Source of the DNA: Brachionus koreanus
Lineage: Eukaryota; Rotifera; Eurotatoria; Ploima; Brachionidae
Assembly (NCBI GenBank): GCA_016987375.1
Contig: PJRA01000274.1
Span: forward strand, 724,472 to 741,907
Length of the DNA stretch: 17,436 nt
Direction of reading: 5' to 3'
The translations under genes were made by a program, and so were the position numbers. How positions within the stretch are numbered: position 1 is the first letter of the stretch; the number at the start of each line of letters is the position of its first letter. Shown in pieces: positions 1 to 10,078 of this stretch. The notes beneath the pieces are model-generated. The model searched no databases. It was not told where the DNA came from and saw only the letters and a program-made list of their open reading frames with translations.

Positions 1-30
1 GAATAAGAAACAAATAAAGGAAGTTACAAA

Positions 31-49
31 AGGGGTTCAAAAGACCCCT
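31..49. repeat. Short GC-rich inverted repeat (hairpin)
   Basis: AGGGGT at 31-36 is matched by ACCCCT at 44-49, giving a perfect 6-bp stem with a 7-base loop. It stands out because the surroundings are nearly pure A/T. Function is unknown. It superficially recalls a tRNA T-arm, but no acceptor, D or anticodon arms accompany it. Confidence 0.4.
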
Positions 50-2626
50 CCGGTTTTTGAGTGTTAATTCGATCATGTCATTTTTAAATTAATAAATAAC
101 TTAAAATAACTAGTGGTGTGAAAAATTAAATTAAATTAATTGATTAAATTTAGCATAAGCTATATTTTTTTGATACAAACTTTTTATTAAAAGAGAGTTT
201 TAAAAATGAGTTTTTTTTAGACTAAATTATTAAAAAAAAACTCTAGTAAAATAGAAAAAGTATATATCACTTTGTATAATTAAATCTAGTTACTTGAGAG
301 AGATATTATAAATTTTTTTATAATTTCTTCAAAAAAGAAAAAGAAAGAATTCTAAAAAACAAGAGAATTTAAAATTTCTAAACTTTGATGACAATTTTTT
401 TAATTTTGAAAAAATTTAACTATAAATAAAAAATATAAAAAAGTAATTATACAGAAAGTCCCTCTACTTTAGCATAAATAAAATTATGAAATGAACAGGT
501 ATCGTGAAATTTTTATAATTTTTATTGAAATTAAAACAGTTTTATGTCAAAAGTTAACTAATCTTCATTTTTACCGTGAAGAAAATCACTGTAGGAAAAA
601 ATTGAATAGCCTGGGAAATTATTTTAAATCTTTTGAAGAATCTACATGTTAATTTAAGCGGTTTTTACATCTTGCATCGAGAGGAGACAATTTATAGCAA
701 AAAAGCTGAGTTTTAGTGCTTTGCAGTCTTCTAGCAAATGTAAATTTGAGTAAATAAATTGGGCTCAATAATAAAATTAATAAAAATTTTTGAAAATTAT
801 TATCGATTTGAAGTTATATTGTTCAAAAAAATTTTCTTATAGTATTTTTTGGTGTTTCTGTTGATATTTTGTTCAAATTTTTTAAATTTTAATATGTATA
901 ATCTGTTTATAAGTAAATGATCAAATTGGAACAAATATTCCTTTACCTAGTGGAAGCAAATTATCAATTTTTTTTTTTGAAAAATACAAATAGTTATGCT
1001 TTTTTTTGTTCAATTATATCTTTCTTTTGATTTTTATACCATTGATTTAATAACGGGTGTAAAATAAAAAAGGGCACAGAAGCTAAGTTTAATTTCCTAT
1101 AAGAGTGGACAAGACTTTTTCCAATTTTTTTCAAAATTTAAAATCAAACTGATCCTATATTTTTAACTAAATCTAAGAGAATCAAATTGGTTATATTTTA
1201 CTTTGGGTGGGTTAACCTTTTTTTGATAATTGAATTAAATTAAAATAGTTCCTTTTTATTAAACAAATATATACAATAAACAATTATAAATATCTTATTT
1301 CAACATGCTTTGATGAACCCTTTTTTACTTAAAGCCAGCTTTTAATGCACCAAAAGACAAATGAAAAAACATCAAAATTTGAATAATTAAAAATAATTAA
1401 TTAAAGATTTAATATTTGATTTAAAAAAGTTACAACCGGCATTATGCAATTACATTTTCCAAAATATTTTTTTATTTTGGTCAATTTTAATTCATGAATT
1501 TTTTTGAAATCGATCAATCTGATTTCTTGATTACAGAGTTATTTATCATTCTAAAATAGAATTATCCTAAATAATTTTTATTCATAGAAAGATTTTCAAT
1601 TTTTAAGATGAGATTTCTGCTAGTCGTTAAATTAAGGCGTTAAATAAATTTCCTAGTTGACTCGATTAACTTTACACTATCTATAATAGAAGAAAAAATT
1701 TCACAAAAATTAGATCATCTTTATTTGTTTAAAATTTTAAATGATTTTTTAAAATTATAATTTTATATTTGTTTTTTTTAAATAATACTTTTCATAATTT
1801 CATAATTTATTGTGACTTAAATCTTTTTATACTTTTTCTTATTTATACTTAAATTGGTAATTATAATACGACATCGAACTAATTTAACTTTTATTAAAAA
1901 AACTCTAACTTTTATAGAACATAGGTATTGTTCTAAAATTATTTCACAATTTAACTAGTGGCTTTAAAAAAATAGAAAAAAAATATAAAATGTATTTTTT
2001 GGTTGATTTTATTATTTTTATTAAGTTTATCTAAAAAAAATAATTAAGAGAAAATATTTCTAATTTAAAAAGTTAAAAATTTAATTTATTTTAAATATTC
2101 CTATCGATTTGACAAGTAGTATAAGAGGAGACGAGGAAATTTAAAAAAAAAAAAAAATACAGAAAAAAAAAAACAAAAACTATATTTAAAATTAAATCAT
2201 CAACTAAAATAAAAACGAAAAAAAAGTTAAATGAAATGAAATTTTTTACATTTTTCAAAACAATTTTTTTTATTTTTTGCTTTCCTATATTTAAAATATT
2301 TAAATGGTATACAATCAAATTTACAATAATTATGTGGTTTATATAAGGTGAACAAAAACGAAAACATTTAAAACACTTAATCGATCACCAACATTATCGA
2401 TTGAACGAAAAATTAGCATTTTGTTACCAATGGATTCTGAACCACCAATTAACAAAAAATAAAAAATATTTAATAATTATAAAGAAATTAACATTCTATT
2501 AATATTCTCCTAGTGTCGCATATTTCTCATAAACACTGGTCAATTCTCATCGTTACTCCTATACTGTTATTATTCTTCATTTGGTTAGTTATTTTACTTT
2601 TTGTTTGTTTGTTTTTCGTTTTTTTT

Positions 2627-2632
2627 TTTATT
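2627..2632 (-). promoter_or_regulatory. Candidate poly(A) signal for SoxB
   Basis: AATAAA read on the minus strand lies about 43 bases beyond the Sox stop codon at 2675-2677. It is the first canonical signal after the stop. In DNA this AT-rich such hexamers are common by chance, so it is only a candidate; a longer 3' UTR reaching further left is equally possible. Confidence 0.35.
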
Positions 2633-2674
2633 TAAAAACATTCGGTCGATCGGTAATGTAGTGAATGAATTATT

Positions 2675-4510
2675 TTATGCTGAAACAACAGCAGGCGTTG
2701 TTTGGTTATTAGTTTGCGGTGAATTCGATGTTCGAGTCATGTCTGAATTAGGCGGCGATGAGTCGTTTCGAGTGTTCAATAACGATGGCTGCGACAAACT
2801 CTGCGTTAAACTTTGCTGAACAGCAGCAGCCGCTGCTATTATGTGATACGGGTGATGCAAAAGCGATGTTAAATTTTGATCGGTATTAAGTGGTGGAGAT
2901 GAAGCCTGTTGAGCAGTTAAATGCTGACCATGTGCGTACATATACTCGTTTTGCTGATTTTGTGTAGCGTAAAACATGGGTGATGTGCTTGGATTGCGTG
3001 AGCTTCTTTGATGCTGAGGACTGTTGGTTAAGCTGTTTGCTGAATTGTTTGAGCTACTCGACGACGATGACGAAGACGTCGACTCTTGTTTTATTGAGGG
3101 TGGTGGCGTCAGTTGGTTTGAATAATAGCCCAAATTTTGCAGATTATTCGACATTAAGTACTGTGAATTCTGATGAACTGGCGTGCTTGATTGAGTCTTG
3201 TTTGCATACAATTGATTGTACAGCACTTGGCTATTGCTTGAGTTTGGCGTTGTTTGAAGACTAGTCGGTGTTTTTGGCTGATTTATTTGATGGTAATTTG
3301 CCTGTTGCTGCTGTTGTTGCTGTTGCTGTTGCTGTTGTTGTTGTTGTTGTTGTTGATGCTGAACATGAACAGTGGCTACATAGCCAGGCTCATGTAAACT
3401 TGACTCCGATGGCCATGCGACATTTTGATAGGCCGAATGATGATGCAAATGATGTTGTGGATTTATCATGTGCGGTGTTTGATTCGTATAGGCTTGATTG
3501 TGCTGAAATTGCTGCGAAAAGCCATGCGATGCAACTGAATTTGGATGATGTCCATGCTGAGAAATCGAATGAGCCGAATGGTGTACCAAATGGGCCGGAG
3601 AGACCCCTTGTTGCTGCAAGTAGTGATGATTTGCGTTAAATTGATTATTTGGGTGCGAATTCATGACCAAATGATGGTGTAGACCATGATGGTTTATTTG
3701 ACCATTGGGACCATTGGTCACACCATTTGATAATGAACCAATTTTTTCTTTTTTCATTATGGATTTGTTTTTTCTCCTAGGTCTGTATTTATAATCTGGA
3801 TGCTCTTTCATATGCACAGCCCTGAGCCGTTTGGCTTCGTCAATATACGGACGTTTTTCGTCCTCGTTGAGCATTTTCCATTCGGCACCCAAGCGCTTGC
3901 TTATTTCCGAATTGTGCATTTTTGGATTTTCCTGAGCCATTTGTCGTCGCTTGCTCCTCGACCAGACCATGAAAGCGTTCATGGGTCTTTTGACACGCTC
4001 GAGCTCAGCACTCGACATTGACTTGGCCGAATTTCGGTGAACCAATTGAGATCGACTCGATCCGTTGCCACCACTGCCGATCGACGAGTCGTTGGGCGAC
4101 GGAGAGGACGAAGAAATTTCGCCCTCAACGTGCTCGTTCTCCTCGTCTTCTTCCTCCTCTTCTTCGTTCATTTCATCATCCTCCTCATCGTCGTGTTTGG
4201 CATGAGCTGCGATCGTGTCCGCAGTCTGATAGTGCACATCGCCACCGTACTGCTGTAGCAGATACTGTTGCTGATGCTGTTGCTGTTGATGCTGGGCATG
4301 ATGAAAATGATGACCTACTAGGTGATGATTGAAGTGAGCCTGTCCGTAGGTCGGCTGAGCAGCAAAATTTTGTGTCTGCGAGTAATTCTGGAGCATCATT
4401 TGACCCATTAGTGAACTCTGTTGCTCCATGTCGTTGGGGGTAACCTGGCTACCGTTCATCGACACTTGATTGCCTCCTCCGCCGAACATTGCCACCAAAT
4501 TGCTAACCAT
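2675..4510 (-). CDS. SoxB: SoxB-type (Sox2-like) HMG-box transcription factor, single coding exon, 611 aa
   Basis: A nuclear sequence-specific DNA-binding protein; Sox HMG boxes bind and bend AACAAT/ACAAAG-type sites, and SoxB members specify neural and pluripotent fates in animals. The HMG box spans about residues 172-247 and carries RPMNAFMVW, the [18 protein letters not shown] block and [11 protein letters not shown]. It is followed directly by a basic MKKEK stretch that matches the tail seen after the box in SoxB proteins. Other tracts are a His/Gln-rich N-terminus (about 59-87), an acidic run (about 107-130), a long His/Asn/Gln region (about 265-410) with 18 consecutive Gln (386-403), an IKQE sumoylation-type motif (473-476) followed by a Ser run, and Ala5 near the C-terminus. 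At 611 aa it is much longer than vertebrate Sox2 (about 320 aa), owing to low-complexity expansions. The start is supported by A at -3 and G at +4; the coding region has no intron. Assignment to SoxB is firm; B1 versus B2 is not settled from sequence alone. Confidence 0.95.
   Translation of the reverse strand: MVSNLVAMFGGGGNQVSMNGSQVTPNDMEQQSSLMGQMMLQNYSQTQNFAAQPTYGQAHFNHHLVGHHFHHAQHQQQQHQQQYLLQQYGGDVHYQTADTIAAHAKHDDEEDDEMNEEEEEEDEENEHVEGEISSSSPSPNDSSIGSGGNGSSRSQLVHRNSAKSMSSAELERVKRPMNAFMVWSRSKRRQMAQENPKMHNSEISKRLGAEWKMLNEDEKRPYIDEAKRLRAVHMKEHPDYKYRPRRKNKSIMKKEKIGSLSNGVTNGPNGQINHHGLHHHLVMNSHPNNQFNANHHYLQQQGVSPAHLVHHSAHSISQHGHHPNSVASHGFSQQFQHNQAYTNQTPHMINPQHHLHHHSAYQNVAWPSESSLHEPGYVATVHVQHQQQQQQQQQQQQQQQQQQANYHQINQPKTPTSLQTTPNSSNSQVLYNQLYANKTQSSTPVHQNSQYLMSNNLQNLGYYSNQLTPPPSIKQESTSSSSSSSSSNNSANSLTNSPQHQRSSRNPSTSPMFYATQNQQNEYMYAHGQHLTAQQASSPPLNTDQNLTSLLHHPYHIIAAAAAVQQSLTQSLSQPSLLNTRNDSSPPNSDMTRTSNSPQTNNQTTPAVVSA
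3302..3355 (-). repeat. CAA/CAG repeat encoding 18 consecutive Gln in SoxB
   Basis: Eighteen consecutive CAA/CAG codons (minus strand) encode Gln residues 386-403. The distal seven are pure CAA, while the other end mixes CAG and CAA. Interruption by CAG limits slippage, but the pure CAA part is a likely site of length polymorphism. A second, shorter Gln/His-rich block lies at about residues 70-87. Confidence 0.85.
3770..3997 (-). other. HMG-box domain coding segment of SoxB
   Basis: This segment encodes residues 172-247, the DNA-binding domain. The N-terminal bipartite basic signal (KRP...RSKRR) and the C-terminal RPRRK are the usual Sox nuclear-localisation signals. Compared with the familiar Sox2 box, differences are visible at S186, K187 and Q190 (Sox2 has G, Q, K), M213 (L), Y222 (F) and V232 (L). 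The core contact residues of the FMVW and [18 protein letters not shown] blocks are intact, so DNA binding should be preserved. Confidence 0.9.
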
Positions 4511-5444
4511 TATTTTTTACGTTATTATATTTGTCGAACAATTCAATAAATTTTATTTTCAACAAGCTTAAAATAAAAATAAAATAATTTTTTTGTTGTT
4601 TAATTATTTAATAAAAATAAAAAGAATGTAAAATAAATTGAGAAACAAAGAGAAAAAAAAAAAAGAAATTTAAAATCGTTTGCTAGTATAATTAATAGAG
4701 TTAATGTTAATCGAAAATTTGATGCTTCTAAATTTAGATTCTAGTTTTTTTTTTTAAATTCTTGGGTCTTGGTGTTTTTTAAGAATGAGCGCTTTTCTTT
4801 TTTATTTTTATTTTTTTCTATTTTAAACTGTGATAGAGAACTAAGTCAACGGGCTCGAGCTCAGCATATGAATTAAGTGACTTTTCATCATGCATAGTGA
4901 TGATTTAATTTTAGCTAGCTTATAGCTTTCAAGTCAAAACTACGTTTTAGTAAAATTTTAAAATTTTACTATTCCATCAAAAAAATCAACACTTTGGAAA
5001 CATCATTTGCTATTTTATTTCTTTTTTTTTTTTGTTTCTATCTAATTTTCCCTAAAGATAAAAATCTCAAAGAAATAAAAAATTATGCTCTTTGTTTGAA
5101 AATTATTCTAAGGTAAATACACTGGAATTGAAAAATGTTTCTGTGTTTATTTATTGAATGGAGAATTGAATTATTGGGCTGGACTGTTGTCAGCATCCAA
5201 TTAAAGTAACTTTTAACCGCATAGGCATATAACAAGCCTAAAATTTAGAAAATATATGATTGGCTTATGGCCTTGCTAAACTACTTCATTCATTCAGCTT
5301 GAATTTCGCTTCTATTTTCATTGGCTCAAGCTTGCTCTTAATTATTCATGTCGCTCAATTAGCTTATAACCAATTAAATCTCGGCTTGACTAAAATCATG
5401 AAAGATTCGCCTCTTAAAACATTCTACTATTGCACAATCCATAA

Positions 5445-5467
5445 ATCAATCAATCGATCGATCGATC
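5445..5467. repeat. Tetranucleotide run (ATCA)n(ATCG)n
   Basis: Two to three ATCA units pass into three to four ATCG units, giving overlapping ATCGAT palindromes and TGATTGAT-like words on the minus strand. It could be a simple microsatellite or a cluster of TALE-homeodomain (Pbx/Exd-type TGAT) half sites. Sequence alone does not discriminate. Confidence 0.6.
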
Positions 5468-5681
5468 TTTGTTTTAAAAGATTAATTCAATTTCATGTAT
5501 GTGTCTATCTATTTTCTAATCTTAAATAACTAATTTATTCCTAGCTGTACTATACAAGCCTTATAAACAATAGCACAAATTCCAGAAAGAATTTGCTGGT
5601 GTCTCTGTCAACACGAATGCATATCTAAATATTCATGAGTTTTGAAAACATAGCTGAAAAATGTGATAAATATTTGATACC

Positions 5682-5714
5682 GAGAGAGAGAGAGAGATGG
5701 AGAGAGAAAAAAAG
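5682..5714. repeat. GA-rich microsatellite tract 1
   Basis: An uninterrupted (GA)n run of about 15 bases is followed by TGG, then a shorter GA run and poly(A). It is the first of four similar purine tracts in the 2 kb between 5.68 and 7.64 kb. Confidence 0.8.
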
Positions 5715-5749
5715 GTGAAAATTGTACATTTTTCCTCACCACGAGCTCG

Positions 5750-5757
5750 ATTTGCAT
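5750..5757 (+). promoter_or_regulatory. Perfect octamer (POU) motif
   Basis: ATTTGCAT is the reverse complement of the POU-factor octamer ATGCAAAT. A weak Sox-like core (ACAAT on the minus strand at 5721-5725) lies about 25 bases away. In other animals SoxB genes are targets of POU and Sox factors, so an autoregulatory element is conceivable. A single 8-mer can also occur by chance. Confidence 0.3.
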
Positions 5758-5793
5758 GAATTCAAAATTAATCTCGCAACATCGCATCTTGAT

Positions 5794-5818
5794 CACGACT
5801 ATCTCTGCCTTAGTCGTG
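5794..5818. repeat. Perfect 8-bp stem-loop in an upstream complex-sequence island
   Basis: CACGACTA (5794-5801) pairs with TAGTCGTG (5811-5818) across a 9-base loop. The stem is half G/C in a genome where that is rare. It could be a DNA palindrome bound by a dimeric factor or part of a transcribed structure; no known RNA family was recognised. Confidence 0.45.
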
Positions 5819-6253
5819 GCCAGCTAAATGTCGCTTAACTATGATCAAGCCAAGTTTGACTAAAGCAAATGTGATATTTAATTTAATCCGATTTGGATTT
5901 AGACCACATTAAGGGGTCAAGTGTGTCCTAATTAACTCGTCATATAGTTGTCTACCCAAAAGTTTCGAATTAATGGAATTTTAGACTCGTTTCATCTAGC
6001 CGCTCTTAAGTCATATTCATTAAGGTGTATTGTTTATTCTTATTCATCATGCTGCGAGTCTTTTTTTTTTCAAACTTACAAAAAAATCTAATAAATGTAA
6101 ACTTGGTTATTGTTTATGTTTTTTAATACTACAATAACGATCAATGAAATCAATATGAATCGATCAATTGCATAAATGATAAAGATCTAATTTACACATT
6201 CAGAAATATTCTGTGCCAAATATACCAAGCGATGCAATGAGAGCGATCGACAA

Positions 6254-6270
6254 AGAGAGAGAGAGAGAGA
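6254..6270. repeat. GA microsatellite tract 2
   Basis: An uninterrupted AG/GA dinucleotide run of about 17 bases, followed by poly(A). It is similar in length and orientation to the tract at 5682-5714. Confidence 0.8.
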
Positions 6271-6649
6271 AAAAAATTGAAAATATTTTATCTTGATCTT
6301 TTCAAAATTCCAAATTATCTGATCTATTTTGAGAAAATTACACAGCAGAACTAATCGAAAAAATTCAAATAGATAACTTTTAGAATTTTTTTTTCTAATT
6401 TAATAAAAATTATCATTAATCATTTTTCTTTATTTTCCATGCTTATTTGAAATAGGAGATCTAGCAAATTATGGATGCTATGATGAGTGACAAGGTGTTT
6501 TTGATGACTAGTTTAGAGCCGACTTTTGGTTTCCTATAGTTAATTAAATTACGATTTCATAGTGTTGCACATTTGCGTGCACTATTAAATTTTGCTCGCC
6601 AGGACTCTTTCCTTATCATGACAAGCATTTGTTAAATAAAGAGACAGCC

Positions 6650-6702
6650 AAAGACATAGAAAGAGAGAAGAAAGAAACGAGAGAGAAACAAAAAAAAAAA
6701 CA
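6650..6702. repeat. Imperfect purine (GA/A-rich) tract 3
   Basis: An interrupted purine-rich stretch with several short GAGA words, grading into poly(A). The plus-strand frame that crosses it (6629-6817) is Lys/Glu/Gln-rich only because of this tract. Confidence 0.65.
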
Positions 6703-7089
6703 CCAAAAATCCAGAATTCTAAAACAAAAACATTTACATATAATTTGGAATATTAAACAAAAACAAGATTTTAAATTTAAATTTTATCGTCGACTTGCAG
6801 CCCCAATACCGAAATAAGTCTTATAATCAAAGTATGACTTGAAGCTTTATTTACTGATTTTAAATTTAAATATTAAAATTAAGTGTTATTTTTTTTCTTA
6901 TTCATTAGAGATACTATATCCAAAGGTAATAACATAATTATAACTTGATTCTAACTTGTTCATGGTTTGGAGCTACTGTTATTCTTATTGTTGAAATTAA
7001 TTGAATTTTAGAATTTTAAAGAATAAAAAATAATTGAAATTCTATCTGACTTTAGCAAAAAAATAAACTTCTTCAGGGTGATCTATTTA

Positions 7090-7099
7090 AACAATTGTT
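7090..7099. promoter_or_regulatory. Palindromic Sox-type site AACAATTGTT
   Basis: Two overlapping inverted Sox cores (AACAAT and ATTGTT) form a perfect 10-bp palindrome about 2.6 kb upstream of the Sox start codon. AACAAT is a known Sox HMG-box target. It is a candidate autoregulatory site; binding is inferred only from the motif. Confidence 0.25.
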
Positions 7100-7600
7100 C
7101 GCAATCCTTTTATTTAGCTCACAACCGGTTCTGGCCTAATCTAAGCTTAAAGGCCCCGAGGCATAATTCTGCTATTAATTGAGTTTATGGCAAATTGCTC
7201 TAAGCTATTAAAAAAGTGAATTTTATTTAGGAATAAATGATCCTTGTCGTGTTGAGGTTCATGTGACTCGCATCCAGGGAGCCAGTTTTCTTTTTTTTTT
7301 ATAAAAATTTAGTTAGGTAATCTGTGTATTTCTGGTTAATTAAAATTCAAAAAAAAATTGAATAAAATAAAAATCAGAATTTTAATTAAACAGAATTTTA
7401 CGGAACCAAATGCAACTTCCTGGTTATATAATTAAAAATTTTGCTAAATAGGAAGACTTAACAATGCTAAAATATATTTTATTCTATTTTGTTTTTATTT
7501 TGTCGACTAAATTTAAAATACAGTTTGCCCATTCTCTATGCTATTTACTGTTTAAATATTTAAATTATTTTAATTATTCAAAAAGGTACAATGAATTGAA

Positions 7601-7633
7601 AGAGAGAGAGAGAGAAAAGAGAAAGAAATAGAG
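7601..7633. repeat. GA-rich microsatellite tract 4
   Basis: An uninterrupted (AG)7 run is followed by an A/G mix that continues to about 7633. It is the last of the four purine tracts upstream of the Sox gene. Confidence 0.8.
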
Positions 7634-8298
7634 ATATTGTGCGGAAATGAGACGAGGAACAAAAAGAATTTAGATACTAGACTAAAAAGTTTTTTTTTAT
7701 TTAGTTAAATGCGGATATTTGTGTTGGATTGAAATGGAATGATAGTTTTTTTTCCTTGCCACTTCTCATTTATTTTCTACCTCTAATCCAAATAAATCCA
7801 ATTGAATTAAATTAAATTTGTTTACAAAATACCTCTTATCTATTTGCCAACGATTACCAAAAAGAACAAAGAACTACATCATTGGCTTTAATTAAGATAT
7901 TTGTTCGAACTTGAAAAATTAAACTACTCTAAAAACTAAAACAATAGAACAAACCATCCGATTGACATTTTATCAAAAATTGCTCACATTTCTTTATATG
8001 CATAGGGTTTCGTAAGCAAACTAGAACTCCTAAACGTTTGTTTGCCGAGTAAATTAAGTAGTCCTTGATCCCATTTACTCGACTTCGCTTCAAACTATTG
8101 TGCTCGCTAATTTAAATTTGTCTATCTATTCTTTTTTGTCACAACTCGTCAACAAAAAGTCTGATTTAGTAAATCAATAAATAAAAAGAATTTCTCAATG
8201 AATAGAATAACAGGATTTTAAATTTGAAAAAAAAAAGTCAATTATTTTTCTGCCATTATTTAGCTATTTGTTGATAGAATTGAATTAAATTGAATTGG

Positions 8299-8314
8299 CA
8301 CACACACACACACA
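8299..8314. repeat. (CA)8 microsatellite
   Basis: Eight CA units, followed after a short A/T interruption by a further CACAC. It is an ordinary dinucleotide repeat. Confidence 0.9.
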
Positions 8315-9785
8315 AATATACACACTCAAATTTCCCCAGGGCCATGAGCCTAATTCGAAACAATGACGCTCTAGACTCGATTGATAAGATAGAAAAAAAA
8401 TATATTTCAAATTTTTAAAATTACATCCCAAAATTGCCGTTTGACTAATTTTTTATTTCATATTTTTAATTAAACTAAAACATACAATTAGTATTATTAT
8501 AGAAGCATCTATTTAGATAGGGAAATTTTGACAAATCATATTTAGGGAGCGATAGCGCTATAAACCAATCGATTAATTCTCTACATAAAAAACCGTATTG
8601 CCAATAAAATAAATTAATCGAGATATGCTCAGATAAACACTTAATTAAGCCATTATTTGCAACGAGCGTTTATCTAGAGCCGACTCAATTAATTGCACTC
8701 GATACAAACAAAACTTATCGAGACAAAATGTCACAGGAACAACAACAACAATAACAAAAATTTATCTTTAATTTTTCTTATCTTAATTAGAGTTTAATCA
8801 TAAACTATTTCCAATAAATCTACACTAAATTTGAATTAAGAAAGAAAAAGGTGTTTAGTTTCATCGCTCTAGCGAGATAAACAGTGGGAGACCTACTTTT
8901 GAATCAGACCTATTCAATGATTAATGTGCTTAATGCTACTTGAAAAAAAAATGAAAAAAAAACTGAAATTCTCTAATTATTATTTAAGTACAGTTTCGCA
9001 TTGATAGAACGAGAATTATTAAAATTTAATAAACCTTAGACACAAAGAAAAAAATTTGAATTTGATGATTATGACAAGAAAAATATGTGCTAAAATTCCA
9101 TTTAAAATAAAAAAAAAAACTTGAAAAAAATGTCATTTTCTTATCAATTTTCTCTGCTCTTCACTCAAAATTAGCCTAAATACCTATAATTATCACCAAT
9201 CTACATGAGGTATAAAAACCTATTTAGAGTGTATAGAATTTCAAGTTAGAGCAATTAGCTAACTGGGCAAATCGATACTCGGATTAGCAGTTCCAGTACA
9301 CATATACAACAACACACTTAACACATAGTAAATAGGAACACAATTGCATGTAATCTTGGTGTATTCGATTACTGGCTTCTTAAATCCGTGTAAATCCCTA
9401 ATCTGCGGATAATAGTCAGCTCAAAACAAACAGCCAGTATTCGAGAGAGCAAAATTAGAGCTATGAATATTCAAGTGGAATAGCTTGTTTTTTCAAAACT
9501 TGAAAACTTTTTCATGCTTATGAATATTTAAAACAGTCTCGATTGGAATTTAATTTATTCTTGAGCAAAAAAATGAAGAAAAAACGCTTAAGTCTAACTT
9601 ATGATGCCAACAACTATGTGTCATAAGTCCACTTAAAATAGTTCGAGCAAAATTTTTCTTTTTTTTGCTTATAAAAATTGTCGAAATATGTGTCTAGAAA
9701 ACTTGGCTAATTTGATAAGGAAGCAATTTTTTTTGCCAATATTGCCCATGAAATCAAGTGCAATTTTTTTAGAATTTTTCTTTTA

Positions 9786-9801
9786 ATTGTTGATCAACAA
9801 T
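9786..9801. promoter_or_regulatory. 16-bp perfect palindrome of two inverted Sox cores
   Basis: ATTGTTGATCAACAAT is self-complementary over all 16 bases. It contains ATTGTT and its inverse AACAAT separated by GATC, i.e. two Sox-type HMG targets in inverted orientation with a 4-bp spacer, suitable for a dimer or two monomers. It lies about 5.3 kb upstream of the Sox start codon. The palindrome is seen directly; the regulatory role is inferred. Confidence 0.35.
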
Positions 9802-10078
9802 ACTCGATTAACAAGAACAGTTCTAATGTCTTGGTTGTTCGGCACTAAATAAGGCGCACATCCGCTCTCTAAACTTAACTCAAACAATTTTTCTAAATTC
9901 CGGAATTTGAAAATTAATTGAAATCACTTAACAACGACAAAATTTCAACACACCGAATACCGGAATTTAATTATAGACTTGGAAGAAAATTCAAAATAAA
10001 ATATTGAAAAAAAAATAAATTAAAAATATTTTAATTGAATCTATTGAATTGTAAAACTTGCGACCATTGACATTCTAG

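Larger units (their letters stand above)
1..2674. other. AT-rich stretch without a recognisable gene, downstream of SoxB
   Basis: This stretch is dominated by A and T homopolymer runs and short poly(A)/poly(T) words. The only long open frame, on the minus strand at 2091-2318, translates to Phe/Leu/Lys-rich low-complexity sequence and is not credible. It lies 3' of the minus-strand Sox gene, so part of it could be 3' UTR if the nearest poly(A) signal (2627-2632) is bypassed. A short GC-rich inverted repeat sits at 31-49. Nothing else was recognised. Confidence 0.6.
4511..10078. other. Gene-poor 5.6-kb region upstream of SoxB; candidate cis-regulatory domain
   Basis: No open frame here looks coding: the frames at 5260-5529 (+), 5608-5796 (-) and 6629-6817 (+) have no recognisable domain, and the last two translate simple repeats. 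Base composition is uneven, with pockets of more complex, less A/T-rich sequence, for example about 5160-5470, 5740-6060, 6460-6620, 8030-8110, 8640-8740 and 9240-9440. These contrast with pure A/T runs and are the places to look for enhancers or noncoding exons. Individual repeats and motifs are listed separately. A regulatory role is inferred from position next to a developmental regulator. Confidence 0.45.

Noticed and set aside
31..49. Possible tRNA T-arm
   Set aside because: The 6-bp stem and loop are not accompanied by other cloverleaf arms or a proper TTC-phase loop.
2091..2318. Minus-strand 75-codon frame
   Set aside because: Phe/Leu/Val low-complexity translation of poly(A)/poly(T)-rich DNA, with no motif or splice support.
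2601..4332. Several plus-strand open frames opposite SoxB (2601-2819, 2980-3264, 3268-3639, 3800-4021, 4018-4332, 4037-4258)
   Set aside because: They are antisense shadows of the long Sox reading frame; their Val/Ala-rich or Cys-rich runs are the reverse complements of the Gln, Ser and acidic codon tracts, and the HMG box fixes the true strand.
5260..5529. 89-codon plus-strand frame as a protein gene
   Set aside because: No domain, and the end lies in a tetranucleotide repeat; treated instead as a possible regulatory island.
5608..5796. Minus-strand 62-codon frame
   Set aside because: Its Ser/Leu repeat is a translation of the GA microsatellite; the rest has no family resemblance.
6629..6817. 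Plus-strand Lys/Glu-rich 62-codon frame
   Set aside because: Translation of a purine tract; no domain and no gene context.
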